64,000 bases of DNA from Phaeobacter sp. 22II1-1F12B (GCF_002210165.1 NZ_AQQP01000001.1:248001-312000), one strand, 5' to 3'. Numbered from the stretch's first letter, positions 39,602-48,806 are shown. A program made the numbers and translations. The notes: generated by a model not told the origin, from the letters alone.

Positions 39602-39646
39602 ATGGCAGTGACTTCGGACCTGCGCGATCATTGGTTTCGCGCATGA
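39602..39646 (+). CDS. Possible 14-codon leader ORF coupled to the first permease gene
   Basis: An ATG at 39602, two bases after the oxygenase stop and preceded by GGAAAG, opens a 14-residue frame (MAVTSDLRDHWFRA). It stops at 39644-39646, overlapping the permease ATG at 39643 in an ATGA junction. It may be a leader peptide for translational coupling, or the original permease N terminus separated by a frameshift. Too short to prove coding. Confidence 0.35.
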   Translation: MAVTSDLRDHWFRA

Positions 39647-40503
39647 TTTTGAACCGGGAAGCGCGACAGGGGCTGACGCTTATCAGCCCGACACTGGTTT
39701 ACGCACTGCTGCTGCTGGCGGCGCCGCTTTTGACGGTGGTCACGTTCAGCTTCTGGACGCAGGATTATCTGGATATTGATACCACGATCACGCTGAACAA
39801 CTATCGTGAAGCGTGGACGCAGCCGATCTATCGGACCCTGATCTTTCGCTCGCTCTGGGTGTCGCTGGTGGTCACGCTGGTAACGGTAATTCTGGCCTTT
39901 CCGATTGCCTATTACCTCAGCTTTCATGTCACCCGGCGTAAGGCGCTGTGGCTGTTCCTGATCACCATTCCGTTCTGGACCAGCTACCTGCTGCGCGTGT
40001 TCCTGTGGAAAGTGATCCTTGGCTATAACGGCGTGCTGAATTCGGCGCTGACCGGGCTTGGGATCATCGATGAGCCGCTGACCTTTCTGCTTTATAACGT
40101 CAATGCGGTGGTGATCACGCTGGCCCATGCATGGGCGCCGTTCGCGATCCTTCCGATATTCGTGGCGCTTGAAAAGATCGACCGGTCGTTGCTGGAAGCG
40201 GCAGAGGATCTTGGCGACGGGGCCGTGCGCCGGTTCTTTCGCGTGACGCTGCCGCTGGCGATGCCGGGCGTGATCGCTTCAACCCTGATTGTCCTGATCC
40301 CGACCGTCGGTGATTTCGTTACGCCGCGCCTTGTCGGGGGGACCGACGGGCTGATGATTTCGAACATGATCCAGATCCAGTTCGGCAAGGCCAATAACGC
40401 GCCGCTTGGGGCGGCGCTGGCCGTGTCTTCGATGGTGATCGTATCCTCGATCAGCCTTGTGATCTTTCTTGTCGGCAAGAAATTCGGAGGGCGCGTGCAA
40501 TGA
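39643..40503 (+). CDS. ABC transporter permease, PotB-like
   Basis: 286 residues from ATG 39643; TTG 39631 is an alternative in-frame start but neither has a clear ribosome site, which suggests coupling to the short frame upstream. Six membrane helices are expected, and the EAA loop (EAAEDLGDGAVRRFFRVTLP) before helix 5 contacts the ATPase. It matches the spermidine/putrescine (POPT) permease type, with N-terminal LISPTLVYALLLLAAPLL. It overlaps the next permease by 4 bp. Confidence 0.9.
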   Translation: MILNREARQGLTLISPTLVYALLLLAAPLLTVVTFSFWTQDYLDIDTTITLNNYREAWTQPIYRTLIFRSLWVSLVVTLVTVILAFPIAYYLSFHVTRRKALWLFLITIPFWTSYLLRVFLWKVILGYNGVLNSALTGLGIIDEPLTFLLYNVNAVVITLAHAWAPFAILPIFVALEKIDRSLLEAAEDLGDGAVRRFFRVTLPLAMPGVIASTLIVLIPTVGDFVTPRLVGGTDGLMISNMIQIQFGKANNAPLGAALAVSSMVIVSSISLVIFLVGKKFGGRVQ

Positions 40504-41330
40504 GACCGGGACGCGCCAAGAAGCTTTGGAACTGGCTGGCGGTATATGCCTTTCTCTACATGGTATTCCTTTATGCGCCGGTGATCCTGCTGCCGCTGTT
40601 CGCCTTCAATGAATCGACGATCATCGCCTTTCCGCTGAGCGGGTTCACGACCGAATGGTTCACCGTGCTGGTCAACAACGATGCGCTGGCGCAATCGGTG
40701 GAAAACAGCCTTTTCGTCGCCATCACGACGGCGCTGGTGTCAACATTGCTCGGCGCCTGTGCGGCGCGGGCGGCGGCGCGGTATCGGTTCCCCGGGCAGA
40801 AAGGCGTGATCGGTTTCATCATGTTGCCGCTGGTCCTGCCAGAGATCATCGTCGCCGTCGCGCTGCTTGTGGTGCTGATGCAGCTTGGGTTCAGCCTGTC
40901 GCTGTGGACGGTGATCGCAGGGCATATCCTGATCTGCATGCCTTATTCGATCGCGATCCTGAGTTCGGCCTTTCAGGGTCTGGATCGCAACCTTGAAGAG
41001 GCGTCTTTCGATCTGGGGGAAACCAACTGGGGCACGTTCAAGCGCGTGATCTTTCCGCTGGTCCTGCCGGGGGTGATATCGAGCCTGCTTATCACTTTCA
41101 CGATCTCGCTCGATGAGTTCATCATCGCGTTCTTCCTGACGGGCACCGATGCGACCTTGCCTGTCTATATCTGGAGCCAGCTGCGCTTCCCGAGCAAGCT
41201 GCCGTCGATCATGGCGCTTGGGACGATCCTGCTGGTTCTGTCCATCATCCTTCTTATTCTTGCCGAGTGGTTCCGTCAGCGTTCGGCCAAACGACAGGGC
41301 GTCGAAGTTGCCGCCGGAGGTTTCATATAA
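40500..41330 (+). CDS. ABC transporter permease, PotC-like
   Basis: 276 residues, six predicted helices; the EAA motif reads LEEASFDLGETNWGTFKRVI, followed by FPLVLPGVISSLLITFTISLDEFIIAFF, split here as the typical PotC helix 5. It is the second membrane subunit of a polyamine/opine-type importer. The start overlaps the first permease by 4 bp; the ATPase ATG follows one base after the stop. Confidence 0.92.
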   Translation: MRPGRAKKLWNWLAVYAFLYMVFLYAPVILLPLFAFNESTIIAFPLSGFTTEWFTVLVNNDALAQSVENSLFVAITTALVSTLLGACAARAAARYRFPGQKGVIGFIMLPLVLPEIIVAVALLVVLMQLGFSLSLWTVIAGHILICMPYSIAILSSAFQGLDRNLEEASFDLGETNWGTFKRVIFPLVLPGVISSLLITFTISLDEFIIAFFLTGTDATLPVYIWSQLRFPSKLPSIMALGTILLVLSIILLILAEWFRQRSAKRQGVEVAAGGFI

Positions 41331-41331
41331 C

Positions 41332-42426
41332 ATGTCAGAAAAGCCGATCATCGAACTCAGGGACGTGGTCAAGACATTCGGCACCGTCAAAGCGCTGAAC
41401 GGCATCAATGCGAATATCCGTGAAGGCGAGTTCTTTTCGCTGCTGGGACCGTCGGGCTGCGGCAAGACCACGCTGCTGCGGATGATCGCTGGTTTCGAAG
41501 ATCCGAGTGGCGGCGAAATCCTGATCGACGGCAAGTCGATGCGGGGTATTCCGGCAAACCGGCGACCGACCAACATGGTGTTCCAGTCCTATGCGATTTT
41601 TCCGCATCTGAGCGTGGCGGAAAACGTGGCCTATGGGTTGAAGCGGAAAAAGCTGCCGAAAACCGAGGTGACCGACGAGGTGAACAAGGCGCTGTCGATG
41701 GTCGATCTGTCGGGCTACGGCGGGCGCGCGGCGCATGAGCTTTCCGGCGGGCAGCGCCAGCGGGTGGCGCTGGCGCGGGCGCTGGTGATGCGGCCCAAGG
41801 TGGTTCTGTTGGACGAACCGCTGTCTGCGCTGGACAAGAAGCTGCGCGAGCAGATGCAGGTCGAGTTACGCCAGTTGCAGCAATCCATTGGCATTACATT
41901 CATCCTTGTGACCCACGATCAGGAAGAAGCGCTGATCATGTCGGACCGGATCGCGGTGATGTTCGAAGGCAATATCGCGCAGATCGACAGCCCCGAGGGG
42001 CTTTACCGGCACCCGGTCAGTAAGCGGGTGGCGTCATTTATCGGGGTCATGAATTTCCTCGATGCGCGGGCCACCGGTCAGAACGATGCGGGCGTCAGTC
42101 TGGATATTCCGGCGCTGGGCAAGGTTACGGTACCGGCAAGCCATGTGCCGGACGGGTTGGACGCGAATTCGGTGGAATCCGTGGGGGTCAGACCGGAGAT
42201 GCTGACGATCCTGTTCGACGAAAGAGATACGGCCGAGGCTGTGGCCAAGGGGGTCGTGACCTCGACATCCTATTATGGGGATATGACCTATTACAGCGTG
42301 GCGCTGAACGGGATGAAGGCCCCGGTGACCCTGTCGATGCGCAATACGGCCGGTCGTTCGGTTCTTCCCGCCGGGAGCGAGGTGCGTGTGGGATGGGGTG
42401 CTGAATCCATCGTTCTGTTCGAGTGA
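41332..42426 (+). CDS. ABC transporter ATP-binding protein, PotA-like
   Basis: 364 residues from ATG 41332. Walker A GPSGCGKTTLL, signature LSGGQRQRVALARAL, Walker B VVLLDEPLSALD and the H-loop LVTHDQEEA are intact. A C-terminal TOBE-type regulatory domain spans about 280-364. It energises import through the two permeases. The periplasmic binding protein is not next to it but at 44.9-46.0 kb on the other strand, with the same operator. Confidence 0.94.
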   Translation: MSEKPIIELRDVVKTFGTVKALNGINANIREGEFFSLLGPSGCGKTTLLRMIAGFEDPSGGEILIDGKSMRGIPANRRPTNMVFQSYAIFPHLSVAENVAYGLKRKKLPKTEVTDEVNKALSMVDLSGYGGRAAHELSGGQRQRVALARALVMRPKVVLLDEPLSALDKKLREQMQVELRQLQQSIGITFILVTHDQEEALIMSDRIAVMFEGNIAQIDSPEGLYRHPVSKRVASFIGVMNFLDARATGQNDAGVSLDIPALGKVTVPASHVPDGLDANSVESVGVRPEMLTILFDERDTAEAVAKGVVTSTSYYGDMTYYSVALNGMKAPVTLSMRNTAGRSVLPAGSEVRVGWGAESIVLFE

Positions 42427-42430
42427 GGCC

Positions 42431-43657
42431 ATGACCGCGCATACCAAAACCAGCCCCGAGGTAAGCCTGCCCGAGTTGCTTTCGCGTCACCGGGATGGCT
42501 ATGCGCTTGAGCAGGGGTTCTATACCTCTTCCGACATCTACCGCGAGGACATGGAACGGGTGTTCATGTCGGACTGGCATTTCGCCGGGCACATAAGCGA
42601 GCTGCGCGAGCCGGGAGATTTCCTGCTGTTCGAGATGATGGAGGAATCCGTCATCATCGCGCGGGACGGGCAGGGTGAGATTCATGCCTTGGCCAATGTG
42701 TGCCGCCATCGAGGGTCACGGGTCTGTCTTGAGCAGCGCGGCAATGCGCGGCGGTTTTCCTGCCCGTATCACGCATGGACCTACAATCTTGATGGCAGCC
42801 TATTCTCGGCCCGGCTGATGGATGCGGGGCTGGACCGGTCGGCGCTTGGGCTGAAGCCTGTACCTTTCGAGATATTCCAAGGTCTTATTTTTGTGTCCTT
42901 TGCGCAAGAGCCTACCAGTTTTGACGCGGCCCGGGCCGAGCTGGATCACATCCTTGCGCCTTTCCAGCTTGAGAAGGCACGGATCGCACATCGGGAAAGC
43001 TATCCGGTCAAGGCGAACTGGAAGCTGCTCGTCGAGAATTACAACGAATGCTACCATTGCGCGCCCGCCCACCCAGAATATGCGCGGGCGCATCCCACGC
43101 ATATGGATTTCGACCGGATGGAACCGCTGAACGAGGCGATGATCCCGCGATCGGAAGCCTTGGGCATTCCGACGGATACAGTTGACCGGGTTGGTCCGCT
43201 GTGCCCGCCCGGTTCGGTTGACTACACCGTTAGCCGTCATTCGCTTTATGAGGGAACGGATACCGGCAGCGAAGACGGCAAACAGGTTGCGCCGTTATTG
43301 GGGGATATCAGGGGTTTCGATCAGGCGGCCTGCGATCTTTATGTCGGAATCTTCAATCCCATTCTGATCTACAACGACCATGCGGTGCTTTATCGGTTCA
43401 TCCCGGTCGATACCCAGAATTCGGTACAGGAAATCATCTGGCTGGTGCGCGAGGATGCGGAGGAGGGGCGCGACTATGACCGCGAGCGCCTGACATGGTT
43501 GTGGGATGTCACTACCAAGGCCGACAAGTTCATCATCGAAAAGAACCAGCAGGGGGTGAATTCCCGCTATTACGAACCCGGGCCGCTGGCCGGGATGGAA
43601 GCCTTTACCAAGCGGTTTCTCGATCTTTATCTCGAACGGATGGGCAGGAAAGCATGA
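42431..43657 (+). CDS. Rieske oxygenase of the quaternary-amine N-demethylase type (oxygenase 2)
   Basis: 408 residues from ATG 42431, 4 bp after the ATPase gene. Rieske ligands CRH (91-93) and CPYH (111-114). The catalytic motif ENYNECYHCAPAH has Glu 206 at the bridging position and iron ligands His 209 and His 214. The glutamate (rather than Asp) bridge and ECYHC pattern are known from GbcA/CntA/Stc2-like enzymes that remove methyl groups from, or cleave, betaines and carnitine. The exact substrate is not decided by sequence. Confidence 0.9.
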   Translation: MTAHTKTSPEVSLPELLSRHRDGYALEQGFYTSSDIYREDMERVFMSDWHFAGHISELREPGDFLLFEMMEESVIIARDGQGEIHALANVCRHRGSRVCLEQRGNARRFSCPYHAWTYNLDGSLFSARLMDAGLDRSALGLKPVPFEIFQGLIFVSFAQEPTSFDAARAELDHILAPFQLEKARIAHRESYPVKANWKLLVENYNECYHCAPAHPEYARAHPTHMDFDRMEPLNEAMIPRSEALGIPTDTVDRVGPLCPPGSVDYTVSRHSLYEGTDTGSEDGKQVAPLLGDIRGFDQAACDLYVGIFNPILIYNDHAVLYRFIPVDTQNSVQEIIWLVREDAEEGRDYDRERLTWLWDVTTKADKFIIEKNQQGVNSRYYEPGPLAGMEAFTKRFLDLYLERMGRKA

Positions 43658-44436
43658 GCGACAGCGAGCTTCTTTACGACGATCTCCATATCGATTTCCT
43701 CGAAGACCTTTGGGGAGAGGGATACCTTTCGCCGGGCGGGGCAGAAGAGGCGCTGCGCGTGGTTCAAGGGTTGGATCTGAAAGGCAAGCGTGTGCTGGAC
43801 ATCGGCTGCGGCTCGGGCGCGATATCCGTTCTCTTGGCCAAGGAATGTGGCGCGGCGGAGGTTGTCGGGATTGACGTGGAACGGGATGTCTGTGCGGCGG
43901 CGCAGCGCCGTGTCGATGCGGCAGGTGTGGCGGATAGGGTTAAGATCCGAGAGGTCACGCCAGGCCCGTTCGATTTTGCCGATGAGAGTTTCGACGTGGT
44001 CTATTCCAAGGATTCGATCATCCATATCCCGGACAAGGAGGCGCTTTCAGCCGAGGTGTTTCGTATACTGCGTCCAGGCGGATGGTTTGCAGCGTCGGAC
44101 TGGCTGATATCGCATGACGGGGAACCGTCGGCAGAGATGAAGGCATATATCATCGCCGAAGATCTGGATTTCGCGATGGCATCACCGGATCTCTACGACA
44201 AGGCGCTTCAGGCGGCGGGGTTTGAGGAGATTTCCCTGCTGAACCGGAACCCGTGGTACAAGGAAGTGGCGGAAGAGGAATACGCCTATCTCACCGGGCC
44301 GGAGCGGGCGCGGCTGGAGTCGCGGTTCGGCGCCGAGTTCATCGCTGGCCAGATCGATACCTGGACGGCAATGAACAAGGTGTTGGCCAGCGGCGAGCAT
44401 TGTCCCCATCACCTGCGCGCCCGTCGACCGGGATAG
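43654..44436 (+). CDS. SAM-dependent methyltransferase (phosphoethanolamine N-methyltransferase-like)
   Basis: 260 residues from ATG 43654, overlapping oxygenase 2 by 4 bp. Motif I VLDIGCGSGAISVLLA (about 48-63), acidic GIDVERDV, and the VVYSKDSIIHIPDKEAL plus RILRPGGWFAASDW stretch typical of amine/phosphoethanolamine N-methyltransferases. A methyltransferase in a demethylation operon is unexpected. It could act in reverse balance, on an acceptor, or protect an intermediate. It ends 1 bp before the convergent DUF1272 stop. Confidence 0.85.
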   Translation: MSDSELLYDDLHIDFLEDLWGEGYLSPGGAEEALRVVQGLDLKGKRVLDIGCGSGAISVLLAKECGAAEVVGIDVERDVCAAAQRRVDAAGVADRVKIREVTPGPFDFADESFDVVYSKDSIIHIPDKEALSAEVFRILRPGGWFAASDWLISHDGEPSAEMKAYIIAEDLDFAMASPDLYDKALQAAGFEEISLLNRNPWYKEVAEEEYAYLTGPERARLESRFGAEFIAGQIDTWTAMNKVLASGEHCPHHLRARRPG

Positions 44437-44437
44437 T

Positions 44438-44752
44438 TCAGCGTTTGGCTGGCGGGACATCCCTGAGCTTCAGGCTGATTTCGCTGACGTCCTCCTCGCG
44501 CCATTTCGAGTGAACGCGTTTCGTGCTGGCGGGATGAACACCAAGGCCGAGCTTTGGCTGGTCGCGATGGGCCTGCCGGGGCCGGATCGGACGGGGGACG
44601 AGCCCGCCGCCGCAGGTTGCGCAGACGTTGAATAGCACCGTTTCGACGCATTCGGCGCAGTAAGTGCATTCGTAGCTGCAAATCCGCGCATCGGTGGCGT
44701 CGGGCGGCAATTCCTTATCGCACCATTCGCAGTTCGGTCGTAGTTCCAGCAT
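44438..44752 (-). CDS. DUF1272 cysteine-rich (zinc-binding) protein
   Basis: 104 residues from ATG 44752 with GGGAGAAACAG upstream. The N-terminal 60 residues hold about nine cysteines in CEWCDK, CSYECTYCAECVE and CATCGGG, the DUF1272 pattern, presumably binding zinc. The C terminus is basic and unlike the domain. Function unknown. It lies between the two catabolic transcription units without the shared operator, so its link to them is uncertain. Confidence 0.85.
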   Translation of the reverse strand: MLELRPNCEWCDKELPPDATDARICSYECTYCAECVETVLFNVCATCGGGLVPRPIRPRQAHRDQPKLGLGVHPASTKRVHSKWREEDVSEISLKLRDVPPAKR

Positions 44753-44851
44753 CTGTTTCTCCCGTCGAAGGCTTGCGGGTATGATACCGGGTTTTCCTTG
44801 CCGCCGGTAAGCGCCTTGTTCCACGTGAGGCGGAATCGAAATCTGTCTAGT

Positions 44852-44888
44852 AAAAAAGTTCAGCCCCGGCGGTTTAACCGGGGCTGAA
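44852..44888 (-). terminator. Rho-independent terminator of the binding-protein gene
   Basis: On the minus strand TTCAGCCCCGG / CCGGGGCTGAA (11-bp stem, 8-nt loop) is followed by ACTTTTTT. It lies 42 bp beyond the stop of the solute-binding protein gene. Confidence 0.9.
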
Positions 44889-44930
44889 GATTAAGTGCCT
44901 GTATGACCTGATTTTTTTATCAGGGCTTGC

Positions 44931-45995
44931 TTAGAAACCGGCCTTGATCAGTTCAAATTCCGCGATCATCTTTTCACGCAGCTCCGCCGGAACCGGACCC
45001 TGCCAGAGCGTATTGTCACGCAGTTTTTCGCTGGTGTTGAGACCAACGGCAGAGAGGTCCTCTTCGCTCATCTTGCCCATTTCGACCATGTTCGAATGGC
45101 CATAACCCCAGGCGTTGACGATGTAATCGGCGGTCTTGGGTTCGAGCCATGCGTTGATGAAATCATAAAACTTTTCCTCGGACCCGGGCGCGTCCTTGAG
45201 GTGGACATAGCCACAGACCCAGCTTGAAGCGCCTTCTTCGGTGTCACGCTTCATGGCGATGGGATGGCCTTCGCCGGACATGGTCGAGAAGGTCTCGTTC
45301 CAAGCCCATGCGAGGTAGACCTCGCCGCTTTGCATCAGCTGCGCGAGGGAAGAGCCGGAGTCCCAGTAAGAACGCACGTTCTGGTGGACCTTGCGCAGGA
45401 AGTCCGATGCGGCCTGAAACTCTTCGTCGGTGGCGTTTGCCCAATCCTTGACGCCAGTGGCGAGGAAGCCCAGCGCATAGGCATCGTCGACGTTATCGCC
45501 GATGGATACGCGGCCCTGGTTCGCGGGATCGGCGAAGGCTTGCAGTGATGATACGTCCTCTTCGCTCTGCAATTCGGTGTTGTAGGTCAGGCCGGTGTTG
45601 CCCCAGTCGATCGGGACAAAGTAGTACTCACCGTCTTTTTGGAAGGCTTCGAGATCGCGGAAGGCCGGATCAAGATCGTCCCAGTAAGTGATCTTGGAGG
45701 TGTCGAGCGGCTGGAGAAGGCCAGCTTCGATCCATTTCGGTACGGACTGCGCACAGGGGTGCGCCGCATCGGCCTGAAAGCCCGAGCGCAGTTTCTGAAA
45801 GGCTTCTTCCTCGTCTCCGAAGAAGGAGAAGGTCGGCGCGTCGCCGTGGGCTTCGCTGTAGCTGGTGTAGAATTCCGGGTCTTCGTATCCGGCCCAGTCA
45901 AAAACAACGAGATCCGGATCGGCAGCGTGAACAGTTCCTGCCGTGAGTGCCAGAACCGCTGCAACGGACGTTGCCGTCTTGGTTAGGATGTTCAT
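44931..45995 (-). CDS. Periplasmic solute-binding protein, PotD-like
   Basis: 354 residues with a clear signal peptide (MNILTKTATSVAAVLALTAG, cleavage after TVHA). The mature part matches PotD-type polyamine binding proteins: LVVFDWAGYEDPEF, VPIDWGNTGLTYN, and SGEVYLAWAWNETFSTM. It is the probable receptor for the PotBCA-like importer at 39.6-42.4 kb. It is transcribed alone from an operator-bearing promoter and closed by its own terminator, which allows high expression as usual for binding proteins. Confidence 0.92.
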   Translation of the reverse strand: MNILTKTATSVAAVLALTAGTVHAADPDLVVFDWAGYEDPEFYTSYSEAHGDAPTFSFFGDEEEAFQKLRSGFQADAAHPCAQSVPKWIEAGLLQPLDTSKITYWDDLDPAFRDLEAFQKDGEYYFVPIDWGNTGLTYNTELQSEEDVSSLQAFADPANQGRVSIGDNVDDAYALGFLATGVKDWANATDEEFQAASDFLRKVHQNVRSYWDSGSSLAQLMQSGEVYLAWAWNETFSTMSGEGHPIAMKRDTEEGASSWVCGYVHLKDAPGSEEKFYDFINAWLEPKTADYIVNAWGYGHSNMVEMGKMSEEDLSAVGLNTSEKLRDNTLWQGPVPAELREKMIAEFELIKAGF

Positions 45996-46102
45996 GGGTA
46001 GCTCCCTGTTGATTTGTTATTTTTGACCCGCGCGGCGAACCGCGCGCGCCTTTTCCATGGCTTTCAGGCTATGGGCTATCGTGTCGTGACTCAACATTTT
46101 AC

Positions 46103-46117
46103 TGAGCGCTCAAATAA
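46103..46117 (+). promoter_or_regulatory. Putative TetR operator, site 2 (binding-protein gene)
   Basis: TGAGCGCTCAAATAA, identical over 15 bp to site 1, lies 107 bp upstream of the solute-binding protein ATG, between that gene and the aminotransferase stop. It can therefore only serve the leftward binding-protein gene. Confidence 0.8.
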
Positions 46118-46202
46118 AAATTATCCTCCTTGGCGCGGCAGTAAGCAGGATGAGAGCACCCCGGCAGAGAGTCTCGCTTTTGCGACGATGCCGGGGTGGG
46201 TT

Positions 46203-47585
46203 TTACGCGAGATCGCGGGTCACCTTTTCGAGCGCCTTTTCCAGCAGGTCGAACATTTCGTCGATCTGCGACCGGGTAATTACGAGGGGCGGAGAAAACA
46301 CCGCCATGTTGATCAGCGGACGGACCAGAAGCCCCAGTTCCTCGCAGGCGGCGTCGATCATGGCGCCAAGTTCGCGCTCTTCTTCGAGCGTTTTTCCCTT
46401 GCCTTCGATACAGCCAAGAAGACCCATGCCGCGTGCATCGCCGACGATCGGGAATTTCTTGAGCGCGCGGAGGCGTTCCTGAAAGTAGGGCGTAATTTCG
46501 CGCACGTGTTCGAGGATGTTTTCGCGTTCGATGATCTCGATATTCTTGAGCGCCGCGACGCAGCTCACCGGGTGCGCCGAATAGGTGAAACCGTTGGAGA
46601 AGAGCGCCGGATCGTCTGGCGAAGCGCAGCGCTCCATGACGCGATCCGAGATGATGCAGGCCCCAAGCGGCAGGTAGCCCGAGGTCAGGCCCTTGGCGCA
46701 GGTAATCATGTCAGGCTGGATGCCAAAGACTTCCTCGGAGCAGAACCAGTGACCGAGACGCCCGAACCCTGTCACGACCTCATCCGAAATATAGAGGATG
46801 TCATGTTCGCGGCAGATGTCGAATGTGCGCTTGTGATAACCGGGCGGCGGGACGATGACCCCGCCGGAGGACAGGATCGGTTCGGCGATGAAGGCGCCGA
46901 CGTTCTCGGGTCCGACCTCTGCAATCATCTTTTCAAGATCAGCGACCTTTTCATCGCACCATTCCTCAACGCTCATGCCATCGGGGCGGCGATAGGGGTT
47001 CACGTCGGGGAGGAAGCGGACAAGGCGGCTTTCCACGTCGAAACGGTTCTTGTCGCGTTCCTTGCCGGTAACGGAATGCGCAAGGTAGGTCGAGCCGTGA
47101 TAGCCCTTTTCCCGCGCGATGACGATTTTCTTGCCGTGCCGTCCCAGCCGGTTGTTCATGAAATGCATGGTGCGCAGCGCGGTATCCACAGCGGTCGAGC
47201 CGCCGGTGGTGAAGAAAACGTTGTTCAGATCGCCGGGCGCCATTTCAGCAAGCCGCTTTGACAGGATGGCCGAGGGTTCAGTCGTGTTGGTAAACGGCGA
47301 GGTATAGGGCAGTTTCTTGACCTGCTGGGCGATGGCATCCGCCATTTCGTCACGGCCATAGCCGATCTGGACGCACCACATGCCGCCGGGGCCGTCGATA
47401 AAGCGTTTGCCGTTCCCGTCCCAGAGATAGATGCCGTCGGCCGTATCGACGAACATGTTGTCATAGCCCTGATAGTCGTCCATGGCCGCCCAGGGGTGGA
47501 TCTGGTGCAGGCGGTCCCATTCATGGAGCGTTTCCATGCTTGGTTCGTTGCTCAGTTCGGGTGCAATCGTATCGCTCACGTTCAT
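46203..47585 (-). CDS. Class III (omega) aminotransferase, PLP-dependent
   Basis: 460 residues, subgroup II fold type I. Features: GPGGMWCVQIGYGRDEM, FTTGGSTAVDTALR, EKGYHGSTYLAHS, Asp of ISDEVVTGFGRLG and the PLP-lysine in CAKGLTSGYLPLGA. These enzymes move terminal amino groups of omega-amino acids or diamines to pyruvate or 2-oxoglutarate. Last gene of the leftward FAD2-FAD1-GcvT-aminotransferase operon, 15 bp after the GcvT-like gene. Confidence 0.93.
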   Translation of the reverse strand: MNVSDTIAPELSNEPSMETLHEWDRLHQIHPWAAMDDYQGYDNMFVDTADGIYLWDGNGKRFIDGPGGMWCVQIGYGRDEMADAIAQQVKKLPYTSPFTNTTEPSAILSKRLAEMAPGDLNNVFFTTGGSTAVDTALRTMHFMNNRLGRHGKKIVIAREKGYHGSTYLAHSVTGKERDKNRFDVESRLVRFLPDVNPYRRPDGMSVEEWCDEKVADLEKMIAEVGPENVGAFIAEPILSSGGVIVPPPGYHKRTFDICREHDILYISDEVVTGFGRLGHWFCSEEVFGIQPDMITCAKGLTSGYLPLGACIISDRVMERCASPDDPALFSNGFTYSAHPVSCVAALKNIEIIERENILEHVREITPYFQERLRALKKFPIVGDARGMGLLGCIEGKGKTLEEERELGAMIDAACEELGLLVRPLINMAVFSPPLVITRSQIDEMFDLLEKALEKVTRDLA

Positions 47586-47600
47586 ATTCCTTTGGTTCGT

Positions 47601-48806
47601 TCAGAACGGCCGGGGCGGGGTGGCCCGCGCACGGTCGTTCCTGAAGAAGGGATCTGTGACCACGGTCACGGGCACAAGACGTTTGTCCCAGATGCCTTCT
47701 TCGTTCACATAGACCTCGGCCCAGAGATCGTTGATTTTTTCACCGCCATAGGGGGCTTTCAACTCGGCCAGCGCGATGTTGCGCTTGGCGGTGGGGGACC
47801 AGATAGCAGAGGTCACATGTCCGACCTCGCGCTTCTTTCTGTAGTAGATCAATGAGCCGTCGGCGGGTTTGAAACCGCCGATCTCAAGCTTGATCAAATG
47901 ATGACGTGGGCCGCTTTCCTTTTGTTTCAAAAGGGCGCGGCGGCCGTTGAAGTGTCCCTTGGTGAAATCGACCAGCCGGTCGAAGCCAAGTTCGAGTGGC
48001 GAGCGCCCGCGGCCAAGTCGCGAGGCCGTCAGAACCGGTTGGAAATCCACCTTGGCTGCCATGAATCCCGCTTCGATCCGGACCATGTCAAGCGCATGGG
48101 AGCCGATGGCGCGCAGGCCCCAGGGCTGTTTCTGTTGCCAGAGACGGTCCCAGAGCGCCCCGGTTTGCTGCCAGTCGGTCCAGAGCTCATATCCCAGATC
48201 GCCGGTAAACCCGGTTCGGGAAATCCAGAGACCGGGTTCGATCTCTCTCAGGTCGAAAGGCTTCATATCGGCGACGGCGGACAGACCCGCCGCATCAAGC
48301 AGAGAATAGGATGTTGGACCCTGAAGCGACAGGCCGCCGATGGAATGACTTTCGTCCTCGATGGTGACATCGAACCCCCATGCGGCGTCCAGCAGCCAGC
48401 CATGCATGGATTCCTGGCAGCAAAGCCGAAAGTCGGTTTCGGAGAAGCGGAAGAGGGTGCCGTCATCGATGACCATGCCCTCTTCGTCGCACCAGAGCGC
48501 ATACCCGACGCGGCCCGGTTTGATCTTGCGAATGTCACGGGTGACCATGCGGTTCAGCATCGCCTCGGCTTCGGGTCCGGTGATGCGATACTTGTGCATC
48601 GGGGAGACATCGAAGAGCGTCGTCTGGTTCCGAATCGCGAAATATTCGAATTCCACCGTGTCCAGTACCAGCGGAGAGACGTACCCGGCCCAATTGCCCC
48701 AGCTCTTCGCTGTGCTGATCTTTTCGAGGCGCGATTGCACCGGCCCGGGGATGAGCCCTGTCGGGACGGCGGCGATGCTGTCTGTATCTATGCGTCCGTC
48801 CATCAT
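47601..48806 (-). CDS. GcvT-like aminomethyltransferase family protein
   Basis: 401 residues with the GcvT fold: FDVSPMHKYRITGPEAEAML near 65, MVIDDGTLFRF, SLQGPTSYSLL, RTGFTGDLGYELW (folate-binding loop), LDMVRIEAGFMAA and a C-terminal barrel domain. Such proteins move a methyl or methylene group from an amine (or sulfonium, as in DmdA) to tetrahydrofolate. The start is the ATG at 48806 or 48803, overlapping FAD1. In this context it could capture a methyl carbon released from the substrate. Confidence 0.9.
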   Translation of the reverse strand: MMDGRIDTDSIAAVPTGLIPGPVQSRLEKISTAKSWGNWAGYVSPLVLDTVEFEYFAIRNQTTLFDVSPMHKYRITGPEAEAMLNRMVTRDIRKIKPGRVGYALWCDEEGMVIDDGTLFRFSETDFRLCCQESMHGWLLDAAWGFDVTIEDESHSIGGLSLQGPTSYSLLDAAGLSAVADMKPFDLREIEPGLWISRTGFTGDLGYELWTDWQQTGALWDRLWQQKQPWGLRAIGSHALDMVRIEAGFMAAKVDFQPVLTASRLGRGRSPLELGFDRLVDFTKGHFNGRRALLKQKESGPRHHLIKLEIGGFKPADGSLIYYRKKREVGHVTSAIWSPTAKRNIALAELKAPYGGEKINDLWAEVYVNEEGIWDKRLVPVTVVTDPFFRNDRARATPPRPF

